Shown piece after piece: positions 19,392 to 29,368 of a stretch of 64,000 nt of DNA (position 1 is its first letter; every line of letters begins with the position of its first letter). The stretch spans positions 682,001 through 746,000 of the forward strand of contig CALMGM010000005.1 in assembly GCA_937863685.1 (NCBI GenBank), in the 5' to 3' direction. The position numbers and the translations under genes are program-made. Below the pieces are notes generated by a model that was given only the letters and a program-made list of their open reading frames with translations, ran no database searches and was not told where the DNA came from. Source of the DNA: an uncultured bacterium (GTDB lineage: Bacteria; Edwardsbacteria; AC1; EtOH8).

Positions 19392-19437
19392 ACCACCCCC
19401 GCCCCCTCCTTGATCAAGGAGGGGATCAAGGGGTGGT
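19392..19437. repeat. Nested palindromic repeat
   Basis: ACCACCCC[CCCCTCCTTGATCAAGGAGGGG]GGGGTGGT. Confidence 0.88.
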
Positions 19438-19504
19438 CTGTTGATGATAGAATATATCCGCAAATAGTTTACTGTTATTTAAAAATCAAACCTACAGGAA
19501 TATT

Positions 19505-20464
19505 ATGTCAAAACTAAAAGTGGGCGTCATCGGCGTGGGCAGCCTGGGCCAGCACCATGCCCGGGTCTATTCCGAGATCAAGGAGGTCGAACTGGTCGGG
19601 GTGGCCGACAGCGATCCCCAACGGGCCGAAGAGATCGCCGCCAAAAACAAGACCAAAACCTTTTCCGATTACCGGGAATTGTTGAAGCAGACCCAGGCGG
19701 TCAGCGTGGTGGTGCCTACCAGCCTGCACTATGCGGTGGCCAAAGAGGTGATCGCATCCGGAAATCACTTGTTGCTGGAAAAGCCCATCACCTCAAAGAT
19801 ATCCGAGGCCGAGGAACTGGTAAAGTTAGCTGAAGAAAAGGCGATCAAATTCCAGGTAGGCCATATTGAGCGGTTCAACCCGGCCATCCGGGCCGCCTCG
19901 GAGCACATCAGCGACCCTAAGTTCATCGAGTGCACCCGCATCGCCCCTTTCGTCTCCAGGGGCACCGATGTTCCGGTGGTGCTGGATCTGATGATCCACG
20001 ATATCGACATTATTCTCTCCTTCGTCCGTTCGCCGCTGAAGACCATCTCGGCCATCGGCTTCAACCTGGTCAGTGAAAAGGAAGACATAGCCAACGCCCG
20101 CCTGGAGTTCGCCAACGGATGCGTGGCCAACGTCACCGCCTCCCGGATCTCGGCCAAGAAGGAGCGCAAGATCCGCTTCTTCCAGCGCAACGCCTATATC
20201 AACGTCGATTACATGAAGCCGGAGGTCAAGGTCTACAAACTCAAAGGAGATCCCAAAGGCATGCTGGACCTGGCCAAGATGGTGGATTACCGGGAACTGA
20301 AGATCGACAAGATCGAACCGCTCAAGGCCGAACTATCCTCCTTTTTGGAGTGTATAATGAAAAACAACGATCCGTTAGTCACCGGACATGACGGCCTGAT
20401 GGCGTTGACGGTTGCTGACGCCATATTGGCAGGAATATCGGAACACAAGAAGCTGGTTGGTTAA
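19505..20464 (+). CDS. Gfo/Idh/MocA family oxidoreductase
   Basis: VGVIGVGSLGQHHARVYSE, LLLEKPITSKISEAEEL, VGHIERFNPA. Confidence 0.9.
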   Translation: MSKLKVGVIGVGSLGQHHARVYSEIKEVELVGVADSDPQRAEEIAAKNKTKTFSDYRELLKQTQAVSVVVPTSLHYAVAKEVIASGNHLLLEKPITSKISEAEELVKLAEEKAIKFQVGHIERFNPAIRAASEHISDPKFIECTRIAPFVSRGTDVPVVLDLMIHDIDIILSFVRSPLKTISAIGFNLVSEKEDIANARLEFANGCVANVTASRISAKKERKIRFFQRNAYINVDYMKPEVKVYKLKGDPKGMLDLAKMVDYRELKIDKIEPLKAELSSFLECIMKNNDPLVTGHDGLMALTVADAILAGISEHKKLVG

Positions 20465-20475
20465 AAATCAACTTG

Positions 20476-22020
20476 ATGACAGAACTGTCTCCGAAAAATA
20501 TAACGATTATCAGGCACTGCGGTCGCGGCGTCCCACCAGACATACCCGATTTGATCTCGATATTACACAGCAAGGCCGAGATACTGCAGCTCACCGGCAT
20601 GAACAATCATGCCCGAGAAGAGCTGCTCAAGGGCCTCTTTCTGTCTAGGAAAACTAATGACCTTCGCTTCGAAGCCGAGTCGCTGCGCAGATTGAGCAGC
20701 GTGGCCACATCGTCCGGAGACTATCAGTCAGCCATTGATTACGGCCAGGGATCCATCAAATGCTTCGAGGAGCTTAAGGATGACAGCGGGATATCAGAAT
20801 GCCTGGATGGCATTGGAGCAGTCAAGCATTACCAAAGCGATTACAAACAGGCTTTGGATTTCTATCAGTCTTCATTGAAAATAAAGGAATCATTGGGTGA
20901 ACGGAAAGCCCTGGCCATAAGCTACAATCATCTCGGCGGCATAAACAGGATGCTGGGCAACTTCCCCACCGCTTTGGACTATTACGGACGCGCCCTGTCC
21001 TTGCATCGCGAGCACAATAACCTTCCCGGCGAATCGATGAGCCTCAACAATATAGGCATAATATACGACACCCAGGGAGATTTCCGGAAAGCCCTGGAAT
21101 ACTACACCCAAGCGCTGCAAATTCAGGAACGCATAGGCGATAGCCAGGCTCAGGCAGCCAGCCTGACCAATATCGGATATGTTTACAACCACCAGGGAAA
21201 CGGCCCCAAAGCCTTAAGCTATTATCAAAAGGCCCTGTCCATACAAAAAGAAACCGATGACCGGCGGGGGCAAGCCTACACTTTGAATCACATGGGTTTG
21301 ATTTACAGCGGACTCGGAGACTACGACCGGGCAATGGATTATTACAACAGGTCGCTTGTTATCAGAGAAAAGCTCGGACAGCGCCAGGGAGTAGCGGTTA
21401 ACCTAAACAATATCGGATTATTGTTATTCCGGCAAGGCAACTATCAAGACGCTCTTGCGCATCTTGAACGATCATATGCCATCCGCCGGGAGACAGGAGA
21501 TCGGCCCGGGCAGGTCTACTGTCTGGCCAATATGGCTTCGGCATACAATGATTTGGGGAAATTTGACGAGGCCAGGATATCGTTGGAAGAGGCTTTGGAT
21601 CTGACCGAATCCATAGCTGACAGCGAAGCGCAACGACGTGTTTATTCGGGTTTAACAGAGCTTTATATTGCCCAAACCCATACCGAAAAGGCCGTTCAAT
21701 ACGCCCAAATGACGCTTAATCTGGCTAAAGAAATCGATAACAAGCCAGGAATGGCAGAAGCTACTTTGTTAATGGCCCGGGTTAAGGCGGACAGATCGCT
21801 TTACGAAGAGTCCCTTTCGATTTTTGAAAAACTGGACCAGCCTTACGGAATCGCCAAGGCTTGTTATTATTTCGGGCAGACGCTTGTCGAAGCAGGAGAA
21901 ATTAAAATGGCTTTGAATTGCCTTGAAAAGGCAAAGGAACTTTTTGGCAAGATAGGAGCCAAGGCTTGGATAGAAAAAATAAACCGAACAATCCAAAAAC
22001 AAATCGGGGAAAGCAAATGA
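20476..22020 (+). CDS. Tetratricopeptide repeat protein (LGN/Rapsyn-like TPR array)
   Basis: Many ~40-aa repeats such as SLNNIGIIYDTQGDFRKALEYYTQALQIQERIGD. Confidence 0.88.
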   Translation: MTELSPKNITIIRHCGRGVPPDIPDLISILHSKAEILQLTGMNNHAREELLKGLFLSRKTNDLRFEAESLRRLSSVATSSGDYQSAIDYGQGSIKCFEELKDDSGISECLDGIGAVKHYQSDYKQALDFYQSSLKIKESLGERKALAISYNHLGGINRMLGNFPTALDYYGRALSLHREHNNLPGESMSLNNIGIIYDTQGDFRKALEYYTQALQIQERIGDSQAQAASLTNIGYVYNHQGNGPKALSYYQKALSIQKETDDRRGQAYTLNHMGLIYSGLGDYDRAMDYYNRSLVIREKLGQRQGVAVNLNNIGLLLFRQGNYQDALAHLERSYAIRRETGDRPGQVYCLANMASAYNDLGKFDEARISLEEALDLTESIADSEAQRRVYSGLTELYIAQTHTEKAVQYAQMTLNLAKEIDNKPGMAEATLLMARVKADRSLYEESLSIFEKLDQPYGIAKACYYFGQTLVEAGEIKMALNCLEKAKELFGKIGAKAWIEKINRTIQKQIGESK

Positions 22021-22577
22021 ATTCTGTCTTTTTCGATAAACCCGGCCCGGCCAACACCGAAGAGACCCTGCGACTGGCTCTCTCCCGGGCCAAAGAGCTG
22101 GGCATAAAGAATATCCTGGTGGCCACCACCTCCGGAGCAACGGCTGTCAGGGCGGCAGCGGTCTTTTCCGAATCCAATCTGGTGGCTGTGACCCACTCCA
22201 CCGGATTTTCCTTTCAGGACGCCCAGGAGCTGAAATCTGAGAACCGTGAGATCCTGGAAGCAAAAGGGGTAAAGATATTGACCTGCCAGCATGCCCTGGG
22301 CGGGGTCAACCGGGCGGTACGCCGAAAGCTGAATACCTATCAGATGGACGAGATCATTGCTTATACCCTGCGGACCATGGGCCAAGGATTCAAGGTCTGT
22401 CTGGAGATGGCCCTGATGGCAGCCGATGCCGGACTAATCTCAGTCAAGCAGGAAGCCATTGCTATCGGGGGGACCAGCAGCGGAGCCGATACCGCCGTAG
22501 TGTTAACCCCGGTCAACGCTCAAGACTTCTTTGACCTCAAGGTTCATGAGATAATCTGCAAACCGCACAATATATAA
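22017..22577 (+). CDS. Stand-alone pyruvate kinase alpha/beta-domain-like protein
   Basis: ATG overlaps upstream stop (ATGA); ILVATTSGATAVRAAAVF, SGADTAVVLTPVNAQDFFDLKVHEIICKP. Confidence 0.75.
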   Translation: MNSVFFDKPGPANTEETLRLALSRAKELGIKNILVATTSGATAVRAAAVFSESNLVAVTHSTGFSFQDAQELKSENREILEAKGVKILTCQHALGGVNRAVRRKLNTYQMDEIIAYTLRTMGQGFKVCLEMALMAADAGLISVKQEAIAIGGTSSGADTAVVLTPVNAQDFFDLKVHEIICKPHNI

Positions 22578-22585
22578 ACTTAAAA

Positions 22586-23302
22586 ATGAATAGACTAAAA
22601 ACATCTTTTCTTTTTCCGGTATCTGGGAAACTATTGATCCCCATCCTGATCGGCTCTTTTGGCCTTTCCTTCTGGCAGATATCCCAGACCTTTTTCAAAA
22701 CCTTTTCCGGAATTAAGGCATTTCTGGGGACCCCGGTTTACCTGATAAGCGGATTGGCGGGCTTTGCCGTTTTGATCGTCATGCCCGGATATTTCGTCAA
22801 GTTAATCAAGCACGCAGAGGAAGCCCAAGAGGGCCGATTTTACTGGCGGGTTTTGACAGATGTTCAAAATGCCGTTTTATTGCCGGCTTTCAAATTCATT
22901 CTGGTGACCTTTTGGTCATTTCTGCCGGTTGAAATGTATCTGGCGTTGCTGGTAAAAAACCACGGATCAATATCGCCCGTGGCGATAATATTGCTTTTAT
23001 TGTTCAGTTTGATATATTTCCCCATGGCCTTAATGATGATGGCGGTTACCGGAAAAACTATGCCGTCATTGCTTCCGTCCAATGTCATCGAGCCGATATT
23101 CAAAACCTTTAAAGCGTATTTTACCGCCTTGCTTTTATTCTGGATTTATTTCCTGCTGCCCTTCTTTGCTTTGTTGCTTTGGCCGATTCCCGTTATCGGA
23201 CCGCTGGTATCCTCTTTCATTCTATTATATTTGTGGACCTGCGGCATGCATTTGTTGGGAGGGTTTTATCATAAGGAAAAGGAGATACTCAACTGGCAAT
23301 GA
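22586..23302 (+). CDS. Multi-pass membrane protein (DUF4013-like)
   Basis: Several hydrophobic helices; family assignment tentative. Confidence 0.5.
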   Translation: MNRLKTSFLFPVSGKLLIPILIGSFGLSFWQISQTFFKTFSGIKAFLGTPVYLISGLAGFAVLIVMPGYFVKLIKHAEEAQEGRFYWRVLTDVQNAVLLPAFKFILVTFWSFLPVEMYLALLVKNHGSISPVAIILLLLFSLIYFPMALMMMAVTGKTMPSLLPSNVIEPIFKTFKAYFTALLLFWIYFLLPFFALLLWPIPVIGPLVSSFILLYLWTCGMHLLGGFYHKEKEILNWQ

Positions 23303-23643
23303 AAATAGACAGCTATTCGTTTGGAAATATCAAAATTGACGGAACCGATTACCGCTCGGATGTTATAATCTATCCCGACCGGGTGGATGACAAGTGGTGG
23401 CGCAAGGAAGGGCATCTGCTGCAGATGGATGATCTAGCCGAGGTCTTTGGCCTGAAACCGGAGACATTGATAGTGGGCCTGGGTCAGCCAGGTTTGATGG
23501 AGGTCGACCCATATCTCGTCGAATACTGCAAGAAGAACGAAGTAGAACTGATCGCCCTGCCTACCGCTGACGCCGTAAGCAAGTATAACCAACTGATAAG
23601 AAAAAAGCCGCTGGTGATAGCGGCTCTGCATCTTACCTGTTAG
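23299..23643 (+). CDS. Mth938-like domain protein
   Basis: DSYSFGNIKIDGTDYRSDVIIYPDRVDDKWWRKEGH; LIVGLGQPGLMEVDP. Confidence 0.8.
   Translation: MKIDSYSFGNIKIDGTDYRSDVIIYPDRVDDKWWRKEGHLLQMDDLAEVFGLKPETLIVGLGQPGLMEVDPYLVEYCKKNEVELIALPTADAVSKYNQLIRKKPLVIAALHLTC
23599..23625 (-). terminator. Rho-independent terminator for mtgA inside the convergent gene
   Basis: Minus strand AGCCGCT-ATCACC-AGCGGCT-TTTTT. Confidence 0.7.
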
Positions 23644-23663
23644 CCCGGAATTTCGGTCGGCGC

Positions 23664-24410
23664 TTAAAAATTCAGCTCCCGGTATTCCTCCTCCGTCAGA
23701 TGCCCGTACTGCAGCATCTTTTGGGCGATCCACTTCCTGCGGTTGACCATTCGTTTGGTGTCGGCAAACGGGTCGTATTTCCTGGGATTGACTATTATCG
23801 AGGCCAGCCGGATGGCCTGTTCGGGACCAAGCTCCGAGGCTGAACAGTCAAAATAAACCCCTGACGCCGCTTGGCAGCCGAAAATGCCGTCACCCCATTC
23901 GATGTAATTGAGATACAGGTCGAATATCCGGGCCTTGCTCAGCTGATCGTCCATCCGCCGGGCCAGCACCGCTTCGGAGATCTTCCGGGTCAGGCTTTTG
24001 GAGGTCGACAGGTAGAGGTTCTTGGCCAGCTGCATGGTGATGGTGGAGCCGCCCCTGGCCCACCGTTTCTTCTTCCAATCGGTTTTGATGGCCTCCCTAA
24101 GTTCATTGTAGTCTATGCCCTGGTGGGAGAAGAAGGCCGCATCCTCGGCCACCAGCACCGCTTTTTTAAGATAAGGAGAAATGGAATTGTAGGGAATATA
24201 CGACCGGCTGATCCGGTAGGGTTTCTTTTTTGCCAGGGCCTCCTTTGTCCGCTGCTCCATCAACGCCGTACTGGCCGGATTCCGTTTTGCCAGGTCGTCG
24301 ATGGAAGGCAGCTGCATCAGGTCTATGACGATGGATCCGGTGAAATAAAAGATCGCCGCCGCCGCCAATATTATGATTAATTTTATTCCGGGGTTCTTTT
24401 TTTTGCTCAT
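23664..24410 (-). CDS. mtgA: Monofunctional peptidoglycan transglycosylase
   Basis: AVLVAEDAAFFSHQGIDYNELREAI, RGGSTITMQLAKNLYLS, KARIFDLYLNYIEWGDGIFG. Confidence 0.9.
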   Translation of the reverse strand: MSKKKNPGIKLIIILAAAAIFYFTGSIVIDLMQLPSIDDLAKRNPASTALMEQRTKEALAKKKPYRISRSYIPYNSISPYLKKAVLVAEDAAFFSHQGIDYNELREAIKTDWKKKRWARGGSTITMQLAKNLYLSTSKSLTRKISEAVLARRMDDQLSKARIFDLYLNYIEWGDGIFGCQAASGVYFDCSASELGPEQAIRLASIIVNPRKYDPFADTKRMVNRRKWIAQKMLQYGHLTEEEYRELNF

Positions 24411-24458
24411 GACCTAAGCATTATCCGCAATAGCGATCAATTTGTCAAGACTTTGAAG

Positions 24459-25337
24459 ATGGATAAAAAGATTTTTAAAAATCCGCTTTTCGTTCTGATT
24501 TCGATTCAGGCCATAATGGGCGGGACCTATCTGATGACCAAACTGGGCCTGCGGGAGTTCTCCCCGCTGGCTCTGGGCGTGCTGCGCTTTGGTTTGACGG
24601 CAGTGGTATTCGCAGTCTTGCTGGGATTAAAAAGGCTGTTTTTTATCCCCGGAAAAGCAGATCGGATCTCATTTCTCTGGCTGGCCCTTTTCTCGGTGCC
24701 ATTCAACCAGGGTCTTTTTCTTTACGGTATGAAATACACCCTGGCCGCCCACGGCGCCCTGCTTTACGCCGCCACTCCGATAATGGTGCTGTGCCTGTCC
24801 TGCATCTGGCTTAAAGAGCGGCCGTCGGCATTGAAGATAACCGGTATCGCCCTGGGATTTGCCGGGGTATTGCTGGTATTGTTCGAAAAGGGACTCGACC
24901 TATCCGGCCAGACCCTCAAGGGGGACATCCTGATATTTTTTGCCGTCCTGACCTGGTCGGTCTATACCATACTCAGCAAGAAGATGCTGCAAAAATACCG
25001 TCCCCTGCAGGTCACCGGATATTCATTGATGCTCGGGGCGGCGCTTTTTCTCCCCATCGGTCTTCTGCCGATACTCCGGCAGGACTACGCGAACATCACC
25101 TGGTCCGGCCTGTCATCGATCCTTTACCTGGCTCTGCTGACATCCGTATTGGGATACCTTACCTGGAACTGGGCCCTGTCCAAGATCGAGGCCAGCAAGG
25201 TGGCGGTGGTGTCCAACCTTCAGCCGGTGTTTGCCGCATTTTTGGCCTGGATGTTTTTGGGGGAGAAGATCACCCATAATTTCATCATCGGGGCGGCGGT
25301 GGTGGCCGCCGGAGTGATCCTGACCGAGAAGGGATAG
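24459..25337 (+). CDS. EamA/DMT family transporter
   Basis: Ten hydrophobic helices; two EamA-like repeats. Confidence 0.88.
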   Translation: MDKKIFKNPLFVLISIQAIMGGTYLMTKLGLREFSPLALGVLRFGLTAVVFAVLLGLKRLFFIPGKADRISFLWLALFSVPFNQGLFLYGMKYTLAAHGALLYAATPIMVLCLSCIWLKERPSALKITGIALGFAGVLLVLFEKGLDLSGQTLKGDILIFFAVLTWSVYTILSKKMLQKYRPLQVTGYSLMLGAALFLPIGLLPILRQDYANITWSGLSSILYLALLTSVLGYLTWNWALSKIEASKVAVVSNLQPVFAAFLAWMFLGEKITHNFIIGAAVVAAGVILTEKG

Positions 25338-25340
25338 AAC

Positions 25341-25366
25341 AAAAGGCCTTCAATAAAGAAGGCCTG
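25341..25366 (-). terminator. Terminator-like hairpin between convergent genes
   Basis: AGGCCTTC-TTTATT-GAAGGCCT-TTTG on the minus strand. Confidence 0.65.
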
Positions 25367-25391
25367 TAATTATAAAAATCTGTCATTCCGT

Positions 25392-25856
25392 TTATAATCC
25401 CACTTTTTTTAACATCATTTCCAATCCTTTCACATCTTCCTCGCCAAAGGAATCCAGCTCCCCGCTGTCCAGGTCCAGCACATAGAGACACTCCCCATTT
25501 TTTTCGAACACCGGCACCACCACCTCGGAGAGGTTTTTGGGATCGCAGACGATATGGTCCCCGCCCAGGGCATGGACATCGGCCACCACCTGGGCCTTCT
25601 TTTCCTTCCAGGCCCTGCCGCAGACCCCGTGCAGGCCGATGGGCGAACAGGCCGGCTTGGGCTGTCGGCACACCAGCAGCATTTCCTTCCTGTCGTCGGT
25701 GATCTTGTAGAAGCCCACCCAAGCCAGACCCTTGTCCTTCATCCCCTGCCAAAGAACATCGGTGACCGTCTCCATCCGCTGCTCTGCCGAATCAATGTCT
25801 TTGATTTTTTCAGCCGCTATTTCGGCCATTTGCCGATAATCTCTATCGTATTTCAT
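25392..25856 (-). CDS. GAF domain protein
   Basis: WVGFYKITDDRKEMLLVCRQPKPACSPIGLHGVCGRAW, SEVVVPVFEKNGECLYVLDLDS. Confidence 0.75.
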   Translation of the reverse strand: MKYDRDYRQMAEIAAEKIKDIDSAEQRMETVTDVLWQGMKDKGLAWVGFYKITDDRKEMLLVCRQPKPACSPIGLHGVCGRAWKEKKAQVVADVHALGGDHIVCDPKNLSEVVVPVFEKNGECLYVLDLDSGELDSFGEEDVKGLEMMLKKVGL

Positions 25857-25872
25857 AATCCTCCGGTGATCA

Positions 25873-26820
25873 CTAGATAAGCCAATTAAAAATATATCCC
25901 ACAATTATTATGCCTATCGTCAAAGTCCCGAAGAACACCGCCAGCAGTTGGGGTTTGAGTACTTTGCGAAGAATCACCATCTCCGGAAAGGAGGCCCCGA
26001 TAACCGACATCATAAAGGCCAGGGCCGTTCCCAGGGCCAGACCTTTGTCCAACAGGGCTTTCACCACCGGCACCATCCCGGCGGCATTGGAGTAAAGCGG
26101 GATGCCTATCAGCACCGCCAGCGGCACCGCAAAAAGATTGCCCTTGCCGGCATAGCGGGCCAAAAAAGCCTGGGGCACAAAGCCGTGGATCACTCCGCCC
26201 ACCCCGATTCCGATCAGCACATAGGGCCATACTTTTTTCAGGATATCCAGCATGTAGTCCCTGGCATAGATGGCCCGGTATTTGAATGTCCATTCCTCTT
26301 CCGGCGCCGCCCCCACTTTGGCCTGATAAACAAAATCCTCCACCCACTTTTCCAGCCTCAGCTTCCCTATGATGTATCCGGCGGTGATGGCGATGACCAG
26401 CCCGCTGCCGATGTATAGCAGGGCGATCTTCCAGCCGAACATGCCCCACAGCATCACCAAAGCGATCTCGTTGATCATGGGCGAGGAGATCAGGAAGGAA
26501 AAGGTGACCCCCAGCGGGACCCCGGCCTCCACCAGCCCGATGAACAGCGGCACCGCCGAGCAGGAACAGAACGGAGTGATGATGCCGAACAGGGCCGCCA
26601 GGACGTTGCCCACCAAAGTCCGCTTGTGGCCCAGGATCTTTCGGGTCTTCTCCGGAGGCAGCCAGGTCCGGACCAATGAGATCAGGAATATTATCACCGA
26701 CAGCAGGAACAATACCTTGACGCTGTCGTAGATGAAAAAATGCAGGGCCTGGGTGAAGTGAGCTTTTGGGGCCATCCCCAGCCATTGAAAAACAAGTTTG
26801 TCGACAAAAGAGAGCCACAT
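25873..26820 (-). CDS. Permease (DUF318/ArsP-like)
   Basis: GIITPFCSCSAVPLFIGLVEAGVPLGVTFSFLISSPMINE, IPLYSNAAGMVPV. Confidence 0.88.
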   Translation of the reverse strand: MWLSFVDKLVFQWLGMAPKAHFTQALHFFIYDSVKVLFLLSVIIFLISLVRTWLPPEKTRKILGHKRTLVGNVLAALFGIITPFCSCSAVPLFIGLVEAGVPLGVTFSFLISSPMINEIALVMLWGMFGWKIALLYIGSGLVIAITAGYIIGKLRLEKWVEDFVYQAKVGAAPEEEWTFKYRAIYARDYMLDILKKVWPYVLIGIGVGGVIHGFVPQAFLARYAGKGNLFAVPLAVLIGIPLYSNAAGMVPVVKALLDKGLALGTALAFMMSVIGASFPEMVILRKVLKPQLLAVFFGTLTIGIIIVGYIFNWLI

Positions 26821-26920
26821 ATGAATTATATTTCCTTTACAATATTAAGGTGAAAACAAAATTATAGTCCGCTTTAAAAAGCTTCGTCTGCTTCATGTCT
26901 TTGTGTGAAAAGAAACACTA

Positions 26921-27613
26921 TTATCTGACCAGCAGATACACTCCGCCCAATATCACCAAAATCCCGCAGACGATCCTGACGATGACCGTGCCTTTTGACC
27001 TTTCCGTCCAGTTGAGATACCGCTGGATGACCTCGGTGAAGGTCCCGGCCAGCACCAGCACCGAGCAGTGCCCCAGGCCGTAGGCCAGTAAAAGACCCGC
27101 CCCGTACAGAGGATTGGTGGAGGCGGTGCGGAAGGCCACCGCCAGCATGGGAGCCAGGTAGGCGAAGGTGCATGGTCCCAGGGCTATCCCGAATATCAGC
27201 CCCAGAACAAAGGCCGCCAGAAGCCCTTTTCGCCTGTAGCCGGCGGCGTTGGCCCCGGCCCAGGGCATGGGGATCAGACCGATCAAATGCAGCCCCACCA
27301 GAAAGAAGATGGCGGCCACGATATAATTCCCCCAACGGCCGATGTCGCCCATCATCCGCCCCAAAGCCGCAGTGACCGCGCCAATGGCTCCGATCGTGAC
27401 CAGTATCCCCACCCCGAACAGCAGGGAGACGGCAAAGGCCCGCTTGGTCGATATCCGGCCTTGTTCGTCCACAAAGCCCACGATCAGCGGGATGGAAGCC
27501 AGGTGGCAGGGGCTGAGAATGATGCTGAGGATGCCCCAAATAAATGAGGCCGCCAAGGCGATCAGCGGGGCTCCCTCCACCGCGTGGGATAATTTTATGA
27601 ACAGCTGTTCCAT
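26921..27613 (-). CDS. Cytochrome c biogenesis/thiol-redox transmembrane protein CcdA-like
   Basis: ILSPCHLASIPLIVGF and ALGPCTFAYLAPML motifs; six TMs. Confidence 0.85.
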   Translation of the reverse strand: MEQLFIKLSHAVEGAPLIALAASFIWGILSIILSPCHLASIPLIVGFVDEQGRISTKRAFAVSLLFGVGILVTIGAIGAVTAALGRMMGDIGRWGNYIVAAIFFLVGLHLIGLIPMPWAGANAAGYRRKGLLAAFVLGLIFGIALGPCTFAYLAPMLAVAFRTASTNPLYGAGLLLAYGLGHCSVLVLAGTFTEVIQRYLNWTERSKGTVIVRIVCGILVILGGVYLLVR

Positions 27614-28101
27614 TACTTCTTGAATTCGTATCCCAGTTCTTTCCACTTGGCCAAAATATCCTCTTTGGCAAAAAATCCCTCGTGCCGGAAAAGTTCTTTA
27701 CCTTTGGGGTCATAAAATACCTGGGTGGGTATCACCCTGATCTTATATTTGCTTCCTTCGTCCGCATTCTTCCAGACATCGATAAAGATAACATCCAGCC
27801 TGTTGGTATACTCTTTTTTAAGTTCCTCCAGGATGGGGGTCATCATTTTGCAGGGGATGCATTTGTCTGCGCCCAGATCCACCAGTTTGGGAAGTTTTTG
27901 ATTTTTAACTTTGGCGCTGTCCGCGTTGGCGGTCGAAACATTGACCGCCAACGGATCGGCCTTAGCCTGCGTTTTCACGGCAACAGTGTCCTTGGTTTGT
28001 GGTGCCGGCTTGGCCCCCATGGCCCACAAAAAACCAGTCAGAAAGAAAAATACCGTAATGACAAGGGCTATTCCATGAGTTTTTTTCATTGTATTCTCCA
28101 T
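27613..28101 (-). CDS. Thioredoxin family protein (TlpA-like, exported)
   Basis: Signal peptide; DLGADKCIPCKMMTPILEELKKEY (CIPC). Confidence 0.85.
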   Translation of the reverse strand: MENTMKKTHGIALVITVFFFLTGFLWAMGAKPAPQTKDTVAVKTQAKADPLAVNVSTANADSAKVKNQKLPKLVDLGADKCIPCKMMTPILEELKKEYTNRLDVIFIDVWKNADEGSKYKIRVIPTQVFYDPKGKELFRHEGFFAKEDILAKWKELGYEFKK

Positions 28102-28151
28102 TTTTTATAATCAGCGGGGATCCGTCAAAATCCGCGTTTATCTGCGTTCCG

Positions 28152-28382
28152 TTAAGATAATAATTTCTTGATCTGTTCCGGCGAAAGCAGGCGACCCGAT
28201 GACTTGACCACGCCATCCATCGCCAGGGCCGGGGTCTGCATCACTCCGAAGGCCATTATCTCCTTGATGTCGGTCACTTTTTCTATCTCGGCGGCGATCC
28301 CGAGTTCATGAATTGCCTTTTCGGCGTTGGACGCCAGCGTTTTACACTTGGGGCAGCCGCTGCCCAATATCTGGATCTTCAT
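28152..28382 (-). CDS. Small TM0996/MTH895-type thioredoxin
   Basis: IQILGSGCPKCKTLASNAEKAI; GVMQTPALAMDGVVKSSGR. Confidence 0.88.
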   Translation of the reverse strand: MKIQILGSGCPKCKTLASNAEKAIHELGIAAEIEKVTDIKEIMAFGVMQTPALAMDGVVKSSGRLLSPEQIKKLLS

Positions 28383-28400
28383 ATCATCTCCTTATCCTTA

Positions 28401-29312
28401 TTATTGGCCGCATCTGTTCTGCTTTTCCGTTATACGACAGTTCAACCCGTTGCACTCGGTGCATTCGAACTGGATGGTGGTGTGCAGAATTCCGAACTTA
28501 TGTTCCATCAGTTCCTGTATCTCTTTTAAAAGGGCATCGCTCTGACTGGTCATCTGATCGTCTATCTGCACATGGGTACTTACGGCGTGGATCCCTGAGG
28601 ACAGGCTCCAAACATGCAGGTGGTGCAGGGCGTTGACACCTTTGATCCCGCTTATGGCCTTTTCTATCTCCGCGCTCTCGATCCCCGCCGGAGCAGCCTC
28701 CAAAAGGATATCCACCGATTCCCTCACCAGGCCGTAAGCCCCTTTCAGGACCATGGCCCCTATCAGAACGCTCAAAATAGGGTCAATCAACAGCCAGCCT
28801 GTGAATCTGATCACCAACCCACCGATGACCACCGCCACCGAGGACAGCAGGTCGCCCACCACGTGCAGGAAGGCTCCCCGCACGTTAAGGTTTTCCTTGC
28901 TGGAGTTCCTGAGAATGAAATACCCGGCCAGATTGACGGCCAGCCCGGTTAGGGCCACCAGGATCATTATTCCGCTCTTGATCTCGGTGGGCGAACCGAA
29001 GCGCTGCCAGGCCTCATAGAAGATGTACCCCGACAAAACTATCAGTGTGACGCCGTTCAACAGGGCCGCCAGGATCTCCAGCCGGTAGAAGCCGTAGGTC
29101 TTTTTGGCATTGGCCGGAGTGGTGGCAAAGCGGATGGCCAGCAATGAAAGACTCAGCGCCAGCACATCGGTCAGCATGTGCCCGGCATCGGAAACCAGGG
29201 CCAGCGAGCCGGACAGCCAGCCGCCGATGAATTCCGCCACCATCAGGACGGCGGTCAGGGTCAGAGTCCACTTTAACCCTTTTAGACTTTCAGTACGGTG
29301 ATTGTGTGACAT
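28401..29312 (-). CDS. Cation diffusion facilitator (CzcD-type)
   Basis: VSDAGHMLTDVLALSLSLLA, HVVGDLLSSVAVVIGG. Confidence 0.9.
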   Translation of the reverse strand: MSHNHRTESLKGLKWTLTLTAVLMVAEFIGGWLSGSLALVSDAGHMLTDVLALSLSLLAIRFATTPANAKKTYGFYRLEILAALLNGVTLIVLSGYIFYEAWQRFGSPTEIKSGIMILVALTGLAVNLAGYFILRNSSKENLNVRGAFLHVVGDLLSSVAVVIGGLVIRFTGWLLIDPILSVLIGAMVLKGAYGLVRESVDILLEAAPAGIESAEIEKAISGIKGVNALHHLHVWSLSSGIHAVSTHVQIDDQMTSQSDALLKEIQELMEHKFGILHTTIQFECTECNGLNCRITEKQNRCGQ

Positions 29313-29335
29313 ATCTTTTTGCTTAATTTAAAACC

Positions 29336-29357
29336 TCTCTCCCATTGGGGGAGAGAC
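29336..29357. repeat. Imperfect CTCTCCC palindrome
   Basis: TCTCTCCCATTGGGGGAGAGA. Confidence 0.7.
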
Positions 29358-29368
29358 CGGGATAGGGG

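Noticed and set aside
26874-27713. 279-aa ORF and similar ORFs at 25886-26818 and 31814-32722
   Set aside because: Alternative-frame shadows of the CcdA, permease and Acr3 genes; low-complexity Arg/Gly-rich translations.
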